From Pseudomonas sp. MYb118 (GTDB lineage: Bacteria > Pseudomonadota > Gammaproteobacteria > Pseudomonadales > Pseudomonadaceae), in the NCBI RefSeq assembly GCF_040947875.1, contig NZ_JBFRXN010000002.1, positions 124,001 to 188,000 of the forward strand: a DNA stretch of 64,000 nt, written 5' to 3'. Of the stretch, positions 7,472 to 16,626 are shown piece by piece. How positions within the stretch are numbered: position 1 is the first letter of the stretch; the number at the start of each line of letters is the position of its first letter. The notes below the pieces were generated by a model that saw nothing but the letters and a program-made list of their open reading frames with translations, was not told the DNA's origin and did no database searches. The translations under genes and the position numbers were made by a program.

Positions 7472-9139
7472 TCAATCCTGCCACAGCACCGCGTCGCTGT
7501 GCTCGCTCCATTCTTCGAACCGCGCCCCGTACGCCGCTTCGATCACGTTGCGCTTGATCTTCAGGGTCGGCGTGAGGAAACCGTTTTCCACCGCCCAGCT
7601 GTCCTTGACCACCACCAGCCGGCGCAGACGCTCGTGTTTGTCGAGCACACCGTTGACCTCCTCCAGCAGTTTTTCCAGGCTCGAATGCAGGCCCGCCCGT
7701 GCGGCGCCATCGGCGTCCTGCTGGCCGACCGCCGAGAGCACGCACAAGCCCAGCGGCGCGATCAGGCCGTCACCGACCACGCAGACCTGCTCGATCCGCG
7801 AATGCACCGCCAGGCGGTTTTCGATCGGGGCCGGTGCCACGTACTTGCCTTTGCTGGTCTTGAAGATTTCCTTGAGACGCCCGGTCAGGCGCAGGTTGCC
7901 GTCGGCGTCCTGTTCGCCCTTGTCACCGGTGCGCAGGAAGCCGTCCTCGGTGATGGTCTCGGCGGTTTTCTGCGGCTCCTTGAAATAGCCGAGCATGGTC
8001 GCGCCGCTGCGTACCAGCACCTCGCCGGATTCGTCGATCTTCACTTCCACTTCCGGGCACGGCCTGCCGATCCAGCCGCTCTTGTATTCGCCGGGCCGAC
8101 CGATGTGCGAATACCCGCAGCTTTCGGTCATGCCGTACACCTCCAGCACGTCCAGACCGAGCTTGCGATACCACAGCAGCAGGGTCTGCGGCACCGGGGC
8201 CGCGCCGGACAGGGCCACCCGCAACTCATCCAGCCCGAGGCCGGCGAGCACCTTGTGCCCGACCCGCTTGCCGATGAAGGGCAGGCCCAGGAGGAAATCC
8301 AGGCGTTTGGCCGGGATCTTGCCGTAGACGCCCATCTGGAACTTGGTCCAGATGCGCGGCACGCCGAACAGCGCCGTGGGCCGCGCGCGCTGCATGTCGG
8401 TGAGGAAGGTGTCGAGGCTCTCGGCAAAGAACACGGTCTGCCCGGTATAGATCGACGCCAGTTCGACGAACATGCGCTCGGCGACATGGCATAGCGGCAG
8501 GTACGACAGCAGCCGGTCGCCCTCGTTGAGACCGAACAACTGCGTACCGCGACTGGTGGCGAACCCCAGGTTGCCAAAGGTGTGCATCACCCCCTTGGGC
8601 AGGCCGGTGGTGCCGGAGGTGTAGATGATGGTCGCCAGTTGATCGACGGTGGGGGTCGGGTTGTCCTGGATCGGCGAGCAGGTTTGCAGGTCGGCCCAGC
8701 TGAAAGCGAAATCGCCCGGCGGATGCAGCGGCAGGCTGATGGTGGGCAGGTCGGGGCTGACCCCACGGGACATGGCGGGCCAGTCATCGAGCTTGCCGAT
8801 GAACGCCAGCGCCGCTTCGGAGTGCTGCAGCACTTGCCCGACGGACTCGGCAGTAAGGTTGGGGTAAAGCGGCACCGACACATGCCCGGCCATCCAGATC
8901 GCGAGGTCGGCGATGATCCAGTGGGCGCAGTTTTTCGAGATCAGGGCGATGTGGCTGCCCGGCGGCAATTCGCGTGCCCGCAGCCAGTGCGCGGCGCAAC
9001 GGGCCTGGTGACCGACGTCTTCCCAGGTCAGCGTCTCGACCTTGCCGCCGCCCACTGGCTGAACCAGATAGCGCTGACGGGGATGACGGGCTTCACGCTC
9101 GTAGAAGACGTCCAGCGGCAAACGAAAAGCAGCAGGCAT
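7472..9139 (-). CDS. AMP-binding long-chain acyl-CoA synthetase-like protein
   Basis: A 555-residue ANL-superfamily adenylate-forming enzyme. The P-loop motif IIYTSGTTGLPKGV lies near residues 171-184, with the YGMTES motif, the hinge/A8 region GFLRTGDKG (about 410) and A10-type KIKRNVIE near the C-terminus. These fit ATP-dependent activation of a fatty or related acid to its CoA thioester. The start MPAAFRLPL is supported by AAGGAG at suitable spacing. It heads the leftward operon with the thioesterase and two hydrolases. A 10-base inverted repeat lies 44-67 bases upstream (operator candidate). Confidence 0.86.
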   Translation of the reverse strand: MPAAFRLPLDVFYEREARHPRQRYLVQPVGGGKVETLTWEDVGHQARCAAHWLRARELPPGSHIALISKNCAHWIIADLAIWMAGHVSVPLYPNLTAESVGQVLQHSEAALAFIGKLDDWPAMSRGVSPDLPTISLPLHPPGDFAFSWADLQTCSPIQDNPTPTVDQLATIIYTSGTTGLPKGVMHTFGNLGFATSRGTQLFGLNEGDRLLSYLPLCHVAERMFVELASIYTGQTVFFAESLDTFLTDMQRARPTALFGVPRIWTKFQMGVYGKIPAKRLDFLLGLPFIGKRVGHKVLAGLGLDELRVALSGAAPVPQTLLLWYRKLGLDVLEVYGMTESCGYSHIGRPGEYKSGWIGRPCPEVEVKIDESGEVLVRSGATMLGYFKEPQKTAETITEDGFLRTGDKGEQDADGNLRLTGRLKEIFKTSKGKYVAPAPIENRLAVHSRIEQVCVVGDGLIAPLGLCVLSAVGQQDADGAARAGLHSSLEKLLEEVNGVLDKHERLRRLVVVKDSWAVENGFLTPTLKIKRNVIEAAYGARFEEWSEHSDAVLWQD

Positions 9140-9182
9140 GCGACTCGCTCCTTTGTTGTTTTTTGTCTGGGAGCAAGCGTAG

Positions 9183-9206
9183 CCAACCAAGCGGTTGCTT
9201 GGTTGG
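9183..9206. promoter_or_regulatory. Perfect inverted repeat, operator candidate
   Basis: CCAACCAAGC-ggtt-GCTTGGTTGG is a perfect 10-base inverted repeat 44-67 bases upstream of the acyl-CoA synthetase start. Size and position suit a dimeric repressor such as a TetR-family acyl-CoA-responsive regulator. The identity of the regulator is inference. Confidence 0.55.
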
Positions 9207-9256
9207 TTGTTTCACAAAAAGATACATAACTGCCTGAAACAGCCACCGCCGAAAAA

Positions 9257-9350
9257 CTGTGGGAGCGAGCCTGCTCGCGATGGCGGTGCTCCAGTCGGCA
9301 TTGCAGGTGCCTGACACGCCGCAATCGCGAGCAGGCTCGCTCCCACAGGG
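9257..9350. repeat. REPIN
   Basis: Inverted pair of REPs: GTGGGAGCGAGCCTGCTCGC near 9260 and its complement near 9326-9347. It lies between the acyl-CoA synthetase promoter and the end of sixA. Confidence 0.9.
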
Positions 9351-9373
9351 GGTGGGGAACAGTGCACCCAGGT

Positions 9374-9826
9374 TTAAGGGTGCTTGATCCCGTTCAGCTT
9401 CATGCTCCCCGGCACCGGCAAGTCACCTTCCAGCTCGGCCAGGCCAGCGGTCTTCACGGTTTCCGGCTCCTGCACATGACCGTGCTGCAAGAAGCCCAGC
9501 AGGTTCCCCACCAGCGGGTTGTGGCTGACCAGCAGCACGTTGTCCACCGACACCAGCTGCTCGGCCACCCTTTGCGGGCGATTGTCCGGGGTCAGCCATT
9601 CGACGGTGCGGATGTCCGGCGCGAAACCCAGGGCGGTGCGCACGATCTCGGCGGTTTGCTGCGCACGCAGGTAGGGGCTGGCATAGATGGCTGTAATCGG
9701 CTTGCCCATCAATTCGGCCGCCGCGCGCAGCACTTCTTCGCGACCGTGGTCGGTCAGTGCTCGCTCGGAGTCCGGACGTTTGCCGTAAGGCTCGGCCTCA
9801 CCATGACGCAATACCCAGAGTTTCAT
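9374..9826 (-). CDS. sixA: Phosphohistidine phosphatase SixA
   Basis: A 150-residue histidine-phosphatase superfamily protein. The RHG motif sits at the N-terminus (LWVLRHGEAEP, phospho-accepting H8) and the second catalytic His is in LVSHNPLVG. SixA removes phosphate from phosphohistidine, notably on Hpt domains or the nitrogen PTS. Its start overlaps the stop of the DUF4389 gene (ATGA), so it is the last gene of gpsA-DUF4389-sixA. Confidence 0.9.
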   Translation of the reverse strand: MKLWVLRHGEAEPYGKRPDSERALTDHGREEVLRAAAELMGKPITAIYASPYLRAQQTAEIVRTALGFAPDIRTVEWLTPDNRPQRVAEQLVSVDNVLLVSHNPLVGNLLGFLQHGHVQEPETVKTAGLAELEGDLPVPGSMKLNGIKHP

Positions 9827-10170
9827 AGCTTGGGTTCCTCATCTCGGGCCGGATGCGGCGCAGGCGGCACGGTGTGTGGCGCTTCGCCTTCCGGCGCACG
9901 CGGCGCCGGCCAGTCGGCGAACGGCCAGGGTTTCTGGTCGCTGTGGAAGGTGCCGAAACGACCGATCTGGGCCAGGAACTGGCTCAGGCTGTCGCCGAAA
10001 TTCATCAGGCTGGCGTTCGGGGCGCCATAAAACAAACGATAGACCAGTTGCACCAGCACCACGGCGCCAAGGATGAACTGCGCCACCTGCCAGACCAGCA
10101 GGAAGACGATCATCCACAACACCCGCAGCAGGATGGACTCGTATTTGGCTTCTGTTTTCGGATCGTTCAT
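9823..10170 (-). CDS. DUF4389 membrane protein
   Basis: A 115-residue protein with two adjacent hydrophobic stretches at about residues 12-48 (VLWMIVFLLVWQVAQFILGAV) and a Pro-rich C-terminal tail. It fits the DUF4389 family, found beside gpsA in pseudomonads. The role is unknown. The start MNDPKTEAKY is taken in preference to an in-frame ATG at 10254, which would reach back into gpsA. Confidence 0.82.
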   Translation of the reverse strand: MNDPKTEAKYESILLRVLWMIVFLLVWQVAQFILGAVVLVQLVYRLFYGAPNASLMNFGDSLSQFLAQIGRFGTFHSDQKPWPFADWPAPRAPEGEAPHTVPPAPHPARDEEPKL

Positions 10171-10201
10171 GCGCAATGCCCTGCCCTTGTCTAAAGCGTG
10201 A

Positions 10202-11227
10202 TCAGTTGAAACCGCTGGTGGAAATGAAATCGACGTCGGTCTTGGGTTCGCCACGCATCAGCAGTTCAATCACCTGATTGAGCGTGCGCCCTTCGAACAG
10301 GATGGCGTGCAGCCCGGCGACCAGCGGCATGTACACCCCCACTTCCTGGGCCTTCGCCTTGAGCACTTTGAGGGTGTTCACGCCTTCGGCGACTTCGCCC
10401 AGGCGCGTCACGGCTTCATCCAGGCTCAAGCCCTGACCGAGGGCGAACCCGACCTGATAGTTGCGACTCTTGGGCGAGGAACAGGTGACGATCAGGTCAC
10501 CGACGCCAGCCAGCCCGAGGAAGGTCATCGGGTTGGCCCCCTGATTCACGGCAAAACGGGTCATTTCCGCGAGGGCCCGGGTGATCAGCATGCTCTTGGT
10601 GTTTTCGCCCATGCCCAAAGCCACCGCCATGCCGGCGATGATCGCGTAGACGTTTTTCAGTGCCCCGCCCAGTTCCACGCCAAAACGGTCGGCGCTGGCG
10701 TACACACGGAAAGTACGGCCATGCAGAGCGGCCTGGACCTTCTGGCAGAGTTCTTCGTCTTCGCTGGCGACCACGGTGGCGGTCAACGCATGCTCGGCGA
10801 CTTCACGGGCCAGGTTGGGCCCGGACAGCACGCCGATGCGCGCCTGCGGAGCGATCTCTTCGAGGATCTCGCTCATCAGTTTGAAGGTGTGGGCTTCGAT
10901 ACCTTTGGTCAGGCTCACCAGCATCTTGCCGCTCAGCAGCTGCGCGTGGGGGGCGAGCACCGAACGCAACGCGCTGGACGGCAGCGCGACGAAGCACAGC
11001 TCACTGCCCTGCAGCGTGGCCAGAAGGTCGGTGGTCGGCTCCACGGCCGCCAGCACCTTGATGCCCTTGAGGTAGCGCGGGTTCTCGCGATTGACCGCAA
11101 TGGCCTTGGCCTGCTCGGGGTCACGCATCCACAGACGGACCTGATGTCCGTTCTCGGCCAGCAGGTTAGCCACGGCGGTACCAAAACTTCCGCCTCCCAG
11201 GACCGCAATCGGGCGCTGTTCAGTCAT
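10202..11227 (-). CDS. gpsA: Glycerol-3-phosphate dehydrogenase [NAD(P)+]
   Basis: A 341-residue GpsA, which reduces dihydroxyacetone phosphate to sn-glycerol 3-phosphate for phospholipid synthesis. It has the N-terminal Rossmann signature [15 protein letters not shown], the conserved LTKGIE and GPNLAREV segments, the catalytic-lysine region [16 protein letters not shown], and the C-terminal [13 protein letters not shown] block. ATG 11227 is chosen two codons inside the open frame. It is divergent from the TonB receptor operon. Confidence 0.95.
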   Translation of the reverse strand: MTEQRPIAVLGGGSFGTAVANLLAENGHQVRLWMRDPEQAKAIAVNRENPRYLKGIKVLAAVEPTTDLLATLQGSELCFVALPSSALRSVLAPHAQLLSGKMLVSLTKGIEAHTFKLMSEILEEIAPQARIGVLSGPNLAREVAEHALTATVVASEDEELCQKVQAALHGRTFRVYASADRFGVELGGALKNVYAIIAGMAVALGMGENTKSMLITRALAEMTRFAVNQGANPMTFLGLAGVGDLIVTCSSPKSRNYQVGFALGQGLSLDEAVTRLGEVAEGVNTLKVLKAKAQEVGVYMPLVAGLHAILFEGRTLNQVIELLMRGEPKTDVDFISTSGFN

Positions 11228-11424
11228 ATGCAATCCGTTAATCCATACCAGTGGCGATGCCCGGCATTATACGGAGCGGCCCAGTGACGGACAGCCCCCG
11301 CGTCAATTACCGGCACTTGTCAGAAGAAGACCAATAATTGCGAGGAAAATGCGGTCATCGTGACTGGAAAAGTCGATCGTCTCGGTTAACATGCGCGCCA
11401 GTGATTCGCTATCAAGGATGTGTC

Positions 11425-13548
11425 GTGTCGTTTGGCCCTGTTTCATCTCGTTCGCCCCTGGTCCTGGCCTTGCTCTTCAGCCCGCCGCTGCTGGCCGAAG
11501 ACCTGTTCGCAGACAGCGAACCGCTGCCCCAGGTGTTGACCGCCACCCGCCTGAAACAGTCGCCGGCCGCTGTGCCCGGCAGCATGACGGTGATCGACAG
11601 CGAACTGATCAACAGCAGTGGCGCCCGCGACATCAGCGAATTGTTACGTCTGGTGCCGGGCATGATGGTCGGCAACATCACCGGCAATCAGCCCACGGTG
11701 AATTACCACGGCACCAACGCCAGCGACGCGCGGCGCCTGCAAGTGCTGATTGACGGCCGCTCGGTGTACCGCGCCGGCCTGGCCACGGTGGACTGGAGCG
11801 ATATCCCGGTGGCCATGGAAGACATCGAGCGCATCGAGGTGTTCCGCGGCCCGAATACCGTCAGCTATGGCGCCAATGCGCTGATGGCGGTGGTCAACAT
11901 CATCACCCGCAACCCGGCTGACAGCCTCGGCACGCGCCTGAAAGTCACCCGCGGCCAGCGCGGTATCGACGACTTCTACGCCAGCCAGGGCGTGGGCTGG
12001 GACAGCGGCGACCTGCGCCTGTCGGTGTCCGGCCAGCAGGATGATGGCTTCGATTCCGACCGTCGCGGTGCCGATTACCGCGACAGTCGCCGGCTGAACC
12101 GGATCAATCTGGCGATCAGCCAGGTACTCGACGAGTGGCAAAGCCTGGATTGGCAATTCAACGCCAAGGAAGGCAGTAATCAGCGGCCTTACACCTACCG
12201 CCCGGTGTTTTCGGGAATTACTGCTGCCGGTAACAACTCTGACGTCAATGCCAAGGATTACGCCGGCTCCCTGCGCTGGAACCTCGACATCAGTCCCGAG
12301 CACAGCCTTTATATCCAGGGTTCGGCCCAGCATTGGGACCGCCAGCAGACGTGGCGCGCCTGCGACGCCGAGGTTTCGTTCAGTCCCGAACTGGCCGAAC
12401 TCTGGCAGCTCAACCCGAACTACACCGAACGCCTGGCACGCAACATGCCGCGCTACCTGGGTGCCGGCGCACCGGCCGGAACCGCGGCGGAACAGGCCCT
12501 GGCCAACAATGTGCTGGACCAGTGGCGCGCCGGTGCCGGGCAAACCCTGTGCGGGGATATCGACCAGAGCATCCGCGAGTCGCGCTACGACCTCGAACTG
12601 CAGGACACCCTCAGCCTGTCCGACAGCCTGCGGCTGGTCAGTGGCGTGAACTATCGTTACGACCGGGCCGATTCCGAGACGTATTTCAATGGCAAGTTCG
12701 ATGACACCACCTGGCGCACTTTCGGCCAGCTCGAGTGGCGCGCCACCGAGCACTGGCTGTTACAGGGCGGCGCCATGTTCGAGGACACCCGGCTGACAGG
12801 CAGTTCGCTGACGCCGCGAATGGCGGTCAACTACCTGATCAACCCGCGTCACGGCCTGCGCGCGGTGTATTCGGAAGCGATCCGTTCGCCGGACATGTTC
12901 GAGAACAACGTCAACTGGAGCTACCGGGTGACCAACCTGCAGCCCGCGGCCTACGGCCAAGGCAGCGCCCGCTATTTCGTCAGGACCCGCGGCCCCGGCG
13001 ACCTCGACAAGGAACGCATGCGCTCGCGGGAACTGGGTTACAACGGCTTTTTCGTCGATTGGGGACTGGCGGTGGACGTGAAGGTGTTCCACGACGAGAT
13101 CACCGGCATGATCAGCGAGCCTCTGCGCAACAATCAGTACATCGCCAGCAACGCCAACAGCTCGCGCTTCTCCGGCGCGGAAACCCAGATCGACTGGCGC
13201 CTGAGCAGTGCCGATCGGTTGCGCCTGACCTACGCCTACGTCGATGCCCAGGCGAGCAACCCGCTCGATGCCTGGCAGACGGCGCGCAACAGTGGCTCTG
13301 CCGGCTGGCTGCGCAACTGGGGCCAGGGCTGGAACAGCGCGCTCTTCTATTATGGTGACGACGCGCTCAACGGCTATCGTTTCGAACGGGTCGACACACG
13401 CATCGCCAAACGCATCCGGCTGGGCAAGGCCAGCCTGGAACTGGCCGGCGTGCTCCAGCAACGCCTCGATCACCAGCCCACCACCTTCGTCGACAACCGC
13501 TATGACCAGCGCCGGGTGATGTACTTCAGCGCTGAGCTGGTGTTCTGA
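11425..13548 (+). CDS. TonB-dependent outer-membrane receptor
   Basis: A 707-residue receptor. The signal peptide covers residues 1-24 (PPLLA|ED), with a TonB-box-like VLTATR at about 37-42. The plug domain spans about 45-160 (RVEVFRGP-type motif at IERIEVFRGPNTVSYGANA). A long beta-barrel ends in aromatic F (YFSAELVF), as outer-membrane barrels do. GTG 11425 is chosen because AAGGA lies about 8 bases upstream and the signal peptide begins there. No N-terminal signalling domain is seen. The next gene starts at the base after the stop codon, so receptor, binding protein and kinase are one operon. The ligand is unknown, and I see no Fur box upstream. Confidence 0.88.
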   Translation: MSFGPVSSRSPLVLALLFSPPLLAEDLFADSEPLPQVLTATRLKQSPAAVPGSMTVIDSELINSSGARDISELLRLVPGMMVGNITGNQPTVNYHGTNASDARRLQVLIDGRSVYRAGLATVDWSDIPVAMEDIERIEVFRGPNTVSYGANALMAVVNIITRNPADSLGTRLKVTRGQRGIDDFYASQGVGWDSGDLRLSVSGQQDDGFDSDRRGADYRDSRRLNRINLAISQVLDEWQSLDWQFNAKEGSNQRPYTYRPVFSGITAAGNNSDVNAKDYAGSLRWNLDISPEHSLYIQGSAQHWDRQQTWRACDAEVSFSPELAELWQLNPNYTERLARNMPRYLGAGAPAGTAAEQALANNVLDQWRAGAGQTLCGDIDQSIRESRYDLELQDTLSLSDSLRLVSGVNYRYDRADSETYFNGKFDDTTWRTFGQLEWRATEHWLLQGGAMFEDTRLTGSSLTPRMAVNYLINPRHGLRAVYSEAIRSPDMFENNVNWSYRVTNLQPAAYGQGSARYFVRTRGPGDLDKERMRSRELGYNGFFVDWGLAVDVKVFHDEITGMISEPLRNNQYIASNANSSRFSGAETQIDWRLSSADRLRLTYAYVDAQASNPLDAWQTARNSGSAGWLRNWGQGWNSALFYYGDDALNGYRFERVDTRIAKRIRLGKASLELAGVLQQRLDHQPTTFVDNRYDQRRVMYFSAELVF

Positions 13549-14481
13549 ATGAACTCGCGCCTGTCCCGCAAGACCTCACCCCCTCGCCGCCTGCTCGCCG
13601 GATTGTACCTGGTGCTGGTCGGCTGGCTGGCGAGCCTGTCGGCCGGTGCCGAAGACATTGTGCTCACCGGCGCCGACGACAGCCCCGGCGTTCACGCGTT
13701 TGCCACGGCCCTTGGTGAACTGCGCCCCGGCGACACCGTACGTTTTCAACCGCTGGCCAGTCTGCCGGCACCGAGCCAGTTACCCGCCAGGACCCGCCTG
13801 ATCCTGCTGGACCTGCCGAGTCTCGACTGGCGCCTGCAGGACACCCAGGGCCCGGCGACGTTGGTGCTGCGCATCAGCCGCCTGCAAGCCCGGCAGCGCC
13901 TGGGCACTACGTTGCCCGCACGCTTGAGCCTGCTGTGGAGCGATCCGCCGCCGCAACGGCAATTGCAGCTGACCCGCGCCCTGCTGCCTCAAGCCCGACG
14001 GGTGGGCGTGCTGTATGACCAGCACAGCGAATTTCTCCTCGGCGAGTTGCGTCAAACCGCGGATGCGCTCGGCCTGCAAATCATCAGCGAGCGCTGGGAC
14101 AACATCCATGACAGCCGCCCGCTACAGAGCCTGCTGAAAAAAAGCGACGTGTTGTTGGGTCTTGATGACCCGGACCTGTACAACCCCAAGACCGCGAAAA
14201 ACCTGCTGCTCAGCAGCTACGCGCGACAAACTGCACTGATCGGCCCCAACGCGGCATTCGTCAAGGCCGGCAGCCTCGCCACCAGTTACTCCGACCAGAA
14301 CGATTGGCTGGCCATACTCGATGAACTGCTCGACCGCCCCCCGGCCACCTGGCCACGCGCGCATTACGCCGAACACTTCAAAGTCCTGAGCAACCCGCAA
14401 GTGGCTCGTTCATTGGGGATTGAACAGATCGACGAAGCGCTGGTCGCAACACAGTTGGCCGCAGGAGAAAGCCGCCCATGA
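13549..14481 (+). CDS. Orphan ABC-type periplasmic substrate-binding protein
   Basis: A 310-residue exported protein with a signal peptide (cleavage near SAGA|ED, residue 34). Two lobes follow: one includes ARLSLLWSDPPPQRQ (about 125-140) and the other VLLGLDDPDLYNPKTAKNLL (about 203-222) with IGPNAAFVKAGSLATSYS. This is the COG2984-like binding-protein pattern. No ABC permease or ATPase is nearby. Its position between a receptor and a hybrid kinase suggests it presents a ligand to the kinase rather than to a transporter; that is inference. The stop overlaps the kinase start (ATGA). Confidence 0.78.
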   Translation: MNSRLSRKTSPPRRLLAGLYLVLVGWLASLSAGAEDIVLTGADDSPGVHAFATALGELRPGDTVRFQPLASLPAPSQLPARTRLILLDLPSLDWRLQDTQGPATLVLRISRLQARQRLGTTLPARLSLLWSDPPPQRQLQLTRALLPQARRVGVLYDQHSEFLLGELRQTADALGLQIISERWDNIHDSRPLQSLLKKSDVLLGLDDPDLYNPKTAKNLLLSSYARQTALIGPNAAFVKAGSLATSYSDQNDWLAILDELLDRPPATWPRAHYAEHFKVLSNPQVARSLGIEQIDEALVATQLAAGESRP

Positions 14482-16379
14482 CTTTCCGTCGTCGTTGGGA
14501 CATCAACACCCGCACGCAAATCATCAGCCTCGGCCCGGCCCTGCTGCTGACCTTGCTGTTGATCAGTTTCTTCACCTTCGTGCGGATCCAGGATTTGCGC
14601 CAGGAGCTCAACCACACCGGCCAACTGATTGCCAACCAACTGGCACCGGCGGCGGAATACGGGGTGATTTCCGGCAACAACGAAGTGCTCGACAGCTTGC
14701 TCAAGGCCACCCTGGCCACGCCGAACGTGCGTTTTCTGGAAATCCAGGACAGTGCCAACCGGATTCTGGTGTACGTCGAACACCCGGCGGAAAGCCATAA
14801 CCGCTCGCAACAGGTCGAAGTGTTCCAGGCACCGGTGCGGCTGCAACGGATCGCGCTGCAAAGCGATTTTTTCCAGGGCAGCAAAGTCGCCAGTACCCTA
14901 CCCGGCGAGGATTACCTGGGCCGGGTGATCGTAGGCCTGTCCAGCGACGCCTTCAGCAAGCGCCAGCAGGAAATCCTGTTCAAGGCCGGCATCCTTGCGC
15001 TGTTTGCCCTGTTGTTCACCTACCTGATCGCCCGGCGCCTGGCCGGCAGCCTGTCACAGCCGATCCGCGATATCGGCAATGCGGTCAAGGCGATCCAGAG
15101 CGGCGACTACACCACCCCGCTGCCGATTGTCGACGACGCCGAACTCGGCGCCCTGTCGCAGCACATCAATAACCTGGCCGCCGGCCTCGAACAGGCCAGT
15201 CGCGAACAGCATCAGGCCATGGCGCAACTGATCCAGACCCGCGAAGAGGCGGAAAAGGCCAACAACGCCAAATCCGATTTCCTGGCGATGATGAGCCACG
15301 AGTTGCGCACACCGATGAATGGCGTGCTCGGCATGTTGCAGTTGCTGGAAACCACCGAGATGACCGAAGAGCAGGTCGATTACGCGGCGCTGGCCTCGGA
15401 GTCCACCGAGCACCTGCTCAAAGTCATCAACGACATTCTCGACTTCTCGCGCATCGAACGCTCGGAACTGGAACTGGAGCACATTGCGTTCAACCTGGCG
15501 GACCTGATCGGCAGTTGCGCCCAGTCGTTCCAGCACAGCGCGGCGCAACGCGGGCTGCACCTGGCGTTGCAGATTCCGCAAGACATGCAGGCTTTGCAGG
15601 TTCAGGGCGATCCGACGCGCATCCGCCAGATCCTGGTGAACCTGGTCGGCAACGCGCTGAAGTTCACCGAGCAGGGCCGCGTCAGCATCGAAGCGCAATG
15701 GCAATCGCTGGATCACGAACTGCTGTGGTTCACCTGCACCGTGCGCGACAGCGGCATCGGCATTCCGGCCGAAAGCCTGGAGTCGATGTTCAACGCCTTC
15801 CAGCAGGCCGACAGTTCGATTTCCCGCCGCTACGGTGGCACCGGCCTGGGCCTGCCGATCGCCCGCACACTGGCCGAACGCATGGGCGGCACGTTGCGCG
15901 CCCAGAGTGAAGAAGGTCGCGGCTCGGCGTTCACCCTGGAAATCCCGCTGGCGCGCTACAAACAGACGCTACCGGTGCTGACGCCCCGCGCCCCCGCCGG
16001 CGCGGGTGACGGCGCCGGTCACAATGTGCTGCTGGTGGAGGACAACCCGGTCAACCAGACCGTCATCGAAGCCATGCTGCGCAGCCTGGGGTTCACCGTG
16101 AGCGTCGCCACGGACGGCGCCCAGGCGATACGCAGCGCCGAAAGCCTGATTTTCGATGCGATCCTGATGGACTGCCGGTTGCCGATCATCGACGGCTACG
16201 AGGCCACCCGACAAATTCGCCAACTGCCCGGCTGCAGTGATCTGCCGATCATCGCGCTGACGGCCAACGCCTTGCAGGGCGACCGGGAAACCTGCCTGTC
16301 GGCGGGAATGAACGATTACCTGGCCAAGCCGTTCAAACGTACGGATTTGCAGCAGATTCTCCAACGATGGGTGCAGTAG
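14478..16379 (+). CDS. Hybrid sensor histidine kinase (PA1611-like)
   Basis: A 633-residue inner-membrane hybrid kinase. TM1 is about 16-38, a periplasmic domain about 39-163, TM2 about 165-187, then HAMP to about 240. The H-box has H274 (FLAMMSHELRTPMNG) and the N-box is NLVGNALKF (about 388-396). Motifs DSGIGIP and GGTGLGLPIA follow, then a receiver with D565 (ILMDCRLPIIDG). There is no Hpt domain, so phosphate must go to a separate Hpt protein. Domain order and its place immediately upstream of fabA match P. aeruginosa PA1611, a reported RetS-interacting kinase that signals towards HptB. Orthology is inferred from context and architecture. Confidence 0.88.
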   Translation: MTFRRRWDINTRTQIISLGPALLLTLLLISFFTFVRIQDLRQELNHTGQLIANQLAPAAEYGVISGNNEVLDSLLKATLATPNVRFLEIQDSANRILVYVEHPAESHNRSQQVEVFQAPVRLQRIALQSDFFQGSKVASTLPGEDYLGRVIVGLSSDAFSKRQQEILFKAGILALFALLFTYLIARRLAGSLSQPIRDIGNAVKAIQSGDYTTPLPIVDDAELGALSQHINNLAAGLEQASREQHQAMAQLIQTREEAEKANNAKSDFLAMMSHELRTPMNGVLGMLQLLETTEMTEEQVDYAALASESTEHLLKVINDILDFSRIERSELELEHIAFNLADLIGSCAQSFQHSAAQRGLHLALQIPQDMQALQVQGDPTRIRQILVNLVGNALKFTEQGRVSIEAQWQSLDHELLWFTCTVRDSGIGIPAESLESMFNAFQQADSSISRRYGGTGLGLPIARTLAERMGGTLRAQSEEGRGSAFTLEIPLARYKQTLPVLTPRAPAGAGDGAGHNVLLVEDNPVNQTVIEAMLRSLGFTVSVATDGAQAIRSAESLIFDAILMDCRLPIIDGYEATRQIRQLPGCSDLPIIALTANALQGDRETCLSAGMNDYLAKPFKRTDLQQILQRWVQ

Positions 16380-16626
16380 TACAGGCCTTTCGAGCATCTG
16401 CGACTGGCGTGTAAGGCGAAATTGCGGCAGTCTTAGGCACCCGAATAGCCTCGAAAAGGGGCTTGAATAATAATTTCAGTGCACAAGTGTACATTCATGT
16501 CCTTGGTGCTGTGACTTTCACTACAACGCAATAGTCTATGAGTAGGCTGCCGACTCGAGGCATGAACGCTTCGATCGGCCGGGAAGATTTGCCCCACCTG
16601 CCGCATGGGATTATTGAGGAGCTCGC
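16380..16626 (+). promoter_or_regulatory. fabA upstream region with FabR/DesT-like inverted repeat
   Basis: A 247-base gap. At 16478-16495 lies AGTGCACAAGTGTACATT, an imperfect inverted repeat that I count as matching 12 of 16 defined positions of the FabR-type consensus AGCGTACA-NN-TGTACGCT, used by TetR repressors of unsaturated fatty acid genes. It is about 130 bases upstream of fabA. A good ribosome site (GAGGAG) precedes the fabA ATG. Confidence 0.45.

Noticed and set aside
11288-11424. Fur box upstream of the TonB-dependent receptor
   Set aside because: Scanned both strands by eye and found no stretch close to the 19-base consensus; iron control is not supported.
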